Below are positions 60,381 through 64,000 of a stretch of DNA of 64,000 bases, piece by piece (positions within the stretch are counted from its first letter, which is position 1; each line of letters starts with the position of its first letter). The translations under genes were made by a program, and so were the position numbers. Location of the stretch: assembly GCF_020685205.1 (NCBI RefSeq), contig NZ_JAJERB010000001.1, forward strand, positions 496,001-560,000, in the 5' to 3' direction. The DNA is from Hymenobacter translucens. GTDB taxonomy: Bacteria; Bacteroidota; Bacteroidia; Cytophagales; Hymenobacteraceae. Under the pieces are notes generated by a model. The model saw only the letters and a program-made list of their open reading frames with translations. It was not told the DNA's origin and ran no database searches.

Positions 60381-61211
60381 ATGCAAAAGACCATTCTGCT
60401 GGCACTCGCGACGCTGACCTGCGCCACGACCCGCACCTTGGCCCAAGACGCGGCCGACAATCAAAATGCGCCTTTCGTGCGCAACATCCGGCCCGATCGT
60501 CCCGGCATGACCATCACAACCAACATGCTGCGGCCCGGCCAGGTCCAGCTCGATGCCGGTGTCAACCGCGTTGATGCGTTGGTGGAAGGTGGCGCACGGC
60601 GCACCCTTTCTTCCGCTACTCTGCGGGTTGGCTTTTTCAACCACATTGAGCTTCGCGCCACGCAGAACTACCTGCAGCGCCTACCCGCTCTCGCTCCCGA
60701 AACCGGCGGCAACACCCGGCAGCAGCCTTCGGGCCTGGCTCCCCTGACCGTTGGTGCCAAGTTTCTGGCCTCCACCAATCAGGACGCCAAGTCGCAGGTG
60801 GTGATGCTGGCCGAGATGACGCTGCGCAACGGCGACTCGTCCTTCGTAAACAAAGTACTGGAGCCCGCCGCCCGGGTGCTGATTTCTCAGCAGATCGGGG
60901 AGCGGTACGGTCTGGAAGCAAACCTGGGCTTCCGGCAGCGGGGCTTTAAGGCAGCCGACACCAAAGTAGGTACCTACCTTACTACGGTAGCTCTGAACGG
61001 CCCCATCAGCGCAAACACTGGTTTCTTTGCCGAGGCCTACTCCACCTTTCAGCGCGACCAGGGAGCCCGGCCGGGCGTAACGACCGGCCTTTACTGGCGC
61101 CCGATTCCCGGCATCCGCTTCGACGTGACTGCCGGACAGGGAATGGGCAAGAACGGCACGGGCTTTACTGCCGGTGCCGGCCTGAGCCTCCGGTTAGGGG
61201 GTAACAAGTAA
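60381..61211 (+). CDS. Outer-membrane beta-barrel, phenol-MetA-like family
   Basis: This 276-residue protein has a signal peptide to about TLAQ. Beta-hairpins with alternating pattern follow (IRPDRPGMTITTNMLRPGQVQLDAGV; LRVGFFNHIELRATQNYL; YLTTVALNGPISANTGFFAEAY; IRFDVTAGQGMGKNGTGFTAGAGLSLRLG), ending in a typical barrel strand. It resembles the MetA-pathway-of-phenol-degradation-like putative transporters. The cargo is unknown. Confidence 0.75.
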   Translation: MQKTILLALATLTCATTRTLAQDAADNQNAPFVRNIRPDRPGMTITTNMLRPGQVQLDAGVNRVDALVEGGARRTLSSATLRVGFFNHIELRATQNYLQRLPALAPETGGNTRQQPSGLAPLTVGAKFLASTNQDAKSQVVMLAEMTLRNGDSSFVNKVLEPAARVLISQQIGERYGLEANLGFRQRGFKAADTKVGTYLTTVALNGPISANTGFFAEAYSTFQRDQGARPGVTTGLYWRPIPGIRFDVTAGQGMGKNGTGFTAGAGLSLRLGGNK

Positions 61212-61247
61212 TAAAGCGTAGTAGCGCAACCCGAGTATCCTGTATGC

Positions 61248-61291
61248 AATAAAAGAAGGCACCTGAAGCTATTCAGGTGCCTTCTTTTATT
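61248..61291. terminator. Perfect 20-bp bidirectional terminator
   Basis: 61248-61267 (AATAAAAGAAGGCACCTGAA) is exactly complementary to 61272-61291 around a GCTA loop. It separates convergent genes. Confidence 0.95.
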
Positions 61292-61312
61292 ATGGATTAC
61301 CAAAGCGCTGTG

Positions 61313-62659
61313 CTAGGGCCGCGGGGTTACGGCAGCTTCAAGCACCAGCCGGCTGGGCGTTTGGGTGCCGGCCACAATACCGGCGGCTCCCCGGGCAACG
61401 CCCGCGACTACGGCCGTCATGTTGGGAAAATCCAGGCTGCTGATTTCATCTTTCACGGAGTGATAAAGCTTATCCGTGGGAATCTGGTCGGTGCTGATGG
61501 AGTGAGCCGGTACCCCGTAGCGGGCCAGCGTGGCGTTGTCGGAGCGCAGAAACAGGTTCTGGGCCGGATACGGGTCGGGCTCGAAGCGGAAGGGCGACCC
61601 CTGGACGCCGGCCTGCAGGATCTTGCCGAAGTCCGACTTTTCGTACCCGGTGATAAACGCCGTGTTGGGTCCGAACTTCGACATCTTGCCGATCATCTCA
61701 ATATTGAACATGGCTACTACCTGGGCCGGGTTGATCTGGGTGGCGAAGTGGCGGGAGCCGAAGCCACCCATTTCCTCGGCCGTAAAGGCCACGAAAATGA
61801 GGGTCCGCTGGTTGTCCTTACGCTTGCCGAAGTACTCGGCCAGGGCAACTACGGCGGCCGTTCCACTGGCATCATCGTCGGCCCCGTTGGCAATGGAGTC
61901 ACCGGCTACGGGCGGTAGTATTCCGATATGGTCGTAGTGGGCCGAGAAGATAACCTGCTCGGCCGCGCGGGTCGGGTCCTTGCCCGGCAGCACACCCACC
62001 ACGTTGCGAATTTCGGTGGCTTTGGTCGCGGCATTGGCTGCAACCCGGAATTTTGCATTGGCCATAGGCCCGGCCATCTGCACCAGCACCGTTGAGAAAG
62101 GCTGCACTTTCTCGGCCCGCCAGGGACCACCTTTTGCCAGGTAGGCTGCCGTACGCTTGAAAGCCGCCGCGTGGGCCGGGTCGACAAGCACCATCGTGTT
62201 TTCCGAGGGGCGCAGCAGGGACCGGATTTCACGGTCGTAGTTCGCGCCGGCCTCAATGACAACAACCCGCGGCCTGGGGTCGTCTTCGCTGGTCCAGTTC
62301 AGGTGGGGCTGGCTGGAAACCAGCAGGGCCTCCCCTTTCGGTATCGTCCGGCCGTTGATGGTAACATACAGCGCGGCCGGCGTGGACTGATACAGGGGAA
62401 ATACCTGCTCGAAGCTGCCCTGCCCCGGTAGGGGCTGCAGACCCAGTTGCTGAAACTCAGCGGCCAGAAACTGCGCCGCCTTCTGACCACCGGCCTGCGT
62501 GGAAGCCCGGCCCTGCATGTCGTCGGCTGCCAGCGTCCGGGCCACGCGCTCTACCGTAGCAGCCGAAACCTGCGGCACGGCGGGCTTGGCATTCTTTTTC
62601 TGGGCTATTGCGCTACTGCTCAAATAGACCGAAAGGCAGATGAAAATGATTTTTTTCAT
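61313..62659 (-). CDS. Secreted M28-family peptidase
   Basis: This 448-residue metallopeptidase has a signal peptide (MKKIIFICLSVYLSSSAIAQ), a PA-like insertion at about 90-190, then the di-zinc catalytic domain: His-Asp in FSAHYDHIG, the bridging Asp in NGADDDASGT, the catalytic Glu pair in FTAEEMGG, and the last His in YHSVKDE. NIEMIG replaces the NxDMIG form, as in many Bacteroidota relatives. It is probably an aminopeptidase in the periplasm or outside. The -7 box TATCTTAG ends 3 bases before the ATG. Confidence 0.93.
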   Translation of the reverse strand: MKKIIFICLSVYLSSSAIAQKKNAKPAVPQVSAATVERVARTLAADDMQGRASTQAGGQKAAQFLAAEFQQLGLQPLPGQGSFEQVFPLYQSTPAALYVTINGRTIPKGEALLVSSQPHLNWTSEDDPRPRVVVIEAGANYDREIRSLLRPSENTMVLVDPAHAAAFKRTAAYLAKGGPWRAEKVQPFSTVLVQMAGPMANAKFRVAANAATKATEIRNVVGVLPGKDPTRAAEQVIFSAHYDHIGILPPVAGDSIANGADDDASGTAAVVALAEYFGKRKDNQRTLIFVAFTAEEMGGFGSRHFATQINPAQVVAMFNIEMIGKMSKFGPNTAFITGYEKSDFGKILQAGVQGSPFRFEPDPYPAQNLFLRSDNATLARYGVPAHSISTDQIPTDKLYHSVKDEISSLDFPNMTAVVAGVARGAAGIVAGTQTPSRLVLEAAVTPRP

Positions 62660-62662
62660 GAA

Positions 62663-62670
62663 CTAAGATA
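62663..62670 (-). promoter_or_regulatory. -7 box TATCTTAG three bases before the peptidase start
   Basis: The box has one mismatch to TAnnTTTG. An inverted repeat CAGCTACA-GA-TGTAGCTG at 62682-62699 lies 11 bases upstream on the minus strand, where a regulator could cover the -33 region. Confidence 0.5.
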
Positions 62671-62837
62671 CGAATCTTAGCCAGCTACAGATGTAGCTGA
62701 CTGCCAAGCTTCCGCATTTCTTATTAGAGCCGCTGAAATATCCACTTACCCAGAGGAGCTACTAGCAGCCCCATAACGGTGATTATCCTGCATTTGATGC
62801 ATTTGGGCGGCAGCGCAAGCAAACCAGATAAACAGGC

Positions 62838-63611
62838 TTACTGAGCGGCCAGCAGCTGGAACGCAACAACCAGTTCCTGTTCAGTGCGGACGGCCGGGCC
62901 AGATAAAGCGGTAGGTTGCCCAGCCGTACTAATAGCCTGAAAAGACTTGTCCAGGCCGCGCCGACTCAGTTTCACCAGTTCGGCTTTTCCCGCCGACTCA
63001 GCAAACAGGTAGTACTCCGTTTTGTCGTCAATTTCATCGAAGCCCGATTGGGAGCTGTAGCCAACGGTGGCGGCGTCCCGATTAAAGCGGCGAACCTCTT
63101 TCCGGATGCGCTTCAGCAGCAGCAAACCGCGGCCCTCAGCCAGCACTTCAAAGTAATTGTCCACCACTTTCCCTTCGTGCAGAAAGGCGCAGCGCCGGAA
63201 CAGATGGTCTGCCGGCTGGCCCTGGGGCCCAAGGGCTACGTTGCGCAAGGTGAACTCTTTGACCTGCCCGAACCCCACAATAATGGAGTCGTTGGGCTTG
63301 CGGATGGCCAGCAGATTATTGCCCAGCACATCATACTTAACCGGCACGTTCGGAATAAGCTGGTTGTTTTGCAGGCGCAGATCTGCTTTTTGCCAACCCG
63401 GCAGCAGATAGGGACTGCCCTTCACGCCTTTGTACTGATGGTTGAAGGTAAGGTAGGTGTCGTTATTGGTGGCAGTGGCGGCCCGCAAGGCATCGACTGT
63501 CGTCTGTTCCTCGCGCAAAGTTACCGGAGCCTTCTGAGCCAGGCAGGGGGCCGCGCCTGTGAGGACGGCAGCGAGAAGAAAAGTCGAAAACCAGGGAGCA
63601 AAGCGTATCAT
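62838..63611 (-). CDS. Exported protein of unknown family
   Basis: This 257-residue protein has a signal peptide (FSTFLLAAVLTGAAPCLAQ) and a soluble body beginning APVTLREEQTTVDALRAATA. Segments such as TFNHQYKGVKGSPYLLPGW, CAFLHEGKVVDNYFEVLAEG and DDKTEYYLF suggest a beta-rich periplasmic domain. It has protein-like codon use and GC but no family I recognise. A secreted peptidase gene lies downstream of it on the same strand. Confidence 0.6.
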   Translation of the reverse strand: MIRFAPWFSTFLLAAVLTGAAPCLAQKAPVTLREEQTTVDALRAATATNNDTYLTFNHQYKGVKGSPYLLPGWQKADLRLQNNQLIPNVPVKYDVLGNNLLAIRKPNDSIIVGFGQVKEFTLRNVALGPQGQPADHLFRRCAFLHEGKVVDNYFEVLAEGRGLLLLKRIRKEVRRFNRDAATVGYSSQSGFDEIDDKTEYYLFAESAGKAELVKLSRRGLDKSFQAISTAGQPTALSGPAVRTEQELVVAFQLLAAQ

Positions 63612-63788
63612 AACGGAAGCAGTCAGGGCCTGACAGGAGTAAGTAGACCAGTGTAGTGCAGAGCCGGGCAGACAGTTTTAACCCGGATTGGGATGCACAG
63701 CAATTCAATGATACTAAATATTCCTGGTAAAGAGCAAATTGTGGACAGGCTGTACCTAAATTTATTTCCGGTCTTCCGCTAAAAGCAA

Positions 63789-63828
63789 CTCCGCCAGCGG
63801 ACACCCCCGCGGGGCGCCACTGGCGGAG
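63789..63828 (-). terminator. Terminator after the biotin-carboxylase-type gene
   Basis: CTCCGCCAG (63789-63797) pairs with CTGGCGGAG (63820-63828); on the minus strand TTGCTTTT follows. Confidence 0.75.
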
Positions 63829-63850
63829 CCTATTCGTTACGTTGCTGAAC

Positions 63851-64000
63851 CTAACTCAGCGTGAGCACCAGGTCGTCGGCGTTGACCAGGGAGCCTTCGG
63901 TGAGCTGTACGCCCTGCACTGTGGTGTCGTCGGGGGCGGTAATGGTCGTTTCCATCTTCATGGCCTCGATGATGAACAGCGGGGAGTTGCGCTTCACCGG
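63851..64000 (-). CDS. pyc: Pyruvate carboxylase or similar, C-terminal biotin domain
   Basis: Only the last 49 residues are in the window. They contain the biotin attachment motif EAMKMETTITAP, whose Lys is biotinylated, preceded by KRNSPLFII and ending DLVLTLS before TAG at 63851-63853. The form fits the C-terminus of pyruvate carboxylase best; acetyl/propionyl-CoA carboxylase or a biotin carboxyl carrier protein cannot be excluded from this fragment. Confidence 0.75.
   Translation of the reverse strand, partial: PVKRNSPLFIIEAMKMETTITAPDDTTVQGVQLTEGSLVNADDLVLTLS

Overview
The window looks like chromosome from a high-GC member of the Bacteroidota, order Cytophagales, most likely Hymenobacter or a close relative. 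The reasons are the gliding genes gldA, gldF, gldG and gldC, two secreted proteins with type IX secretion (T9SS) C-termini, and repeated Bacteroidota-type -7 boxes (TAnnTTTG) ahead of genes. The genus is inferred from overall character, not from a marker gene. There is no rRNA, tRNA, CRISPR array, phage or transposase.

Layout. 1-904 is the 5' part of ffh. 1108-16823 is a surface-glycan locus: a GT4 glycosyltransferase, pseB, pseC, an SpsF-type cytidylyltransferase, a methyltransferase, a GNAT/ATP-grasp fusion, a HAD phosphatase, pseI, a GT-B-like protein, a deacetylase-like protein and a flippase. Together these suggest synthesis, modification, transfer and export of a pseudaminic-acid-type nonulosonic acid. 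An opposite-strand T9SS cargo gene separates pseB from pseC, and pseG is not present. 16936-27111 holds an amino-acid permease behind a SAM-I riboswitch, small envelope proteins, a frameshifted gene, a WbpB/WbpE-like pair, an unusual GT2-STAS fusion and ftsE. 27246-30275 holds fsa, the SRP RNA gene ffs and guaA. 30360-36459 is a TetR-linked ABC/HlyD/TolC export operon whose ATPase has altered catalytic motifs. 36683-45016 carries a TPR/periplasmic-binding-like protein, hemL, dcd, gldC and dnaN. 45076-50512 is gldA-gldF-gldG, with a T9SS cargo gene lying between gldF and gldG. 50601-64000 holds two SDR enzymes, a GIN-domain lipoprotein, mlaE/mlaF, a DinB-fold thiol transferase, a DUF151 nuclease, etfB/etfA, a TPR protein, a B12-binding protein with the CarH-type light-sensing motif, small secreted or outer-membrane proteins, an M28 peptidase and the C-terminus of a biotin carboxylase-type enzyme.

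Across the window, many intergenic gaps hold short self-complementary repeat modules. The same words recur at distant sites: identical 14-mers are shared by 3703/28187, 27473/50570 and 27227/56037. Several genes also have a -7 box only 3-7 bases before the start codon, which suggests leaderless mRNAs. The strongest leads are the riboswitch-controlled permease, the variant nonulosonic-acid pathway, the repeat-word families, the free-standing B12 sensor, and the degenerate exporter ATPase.
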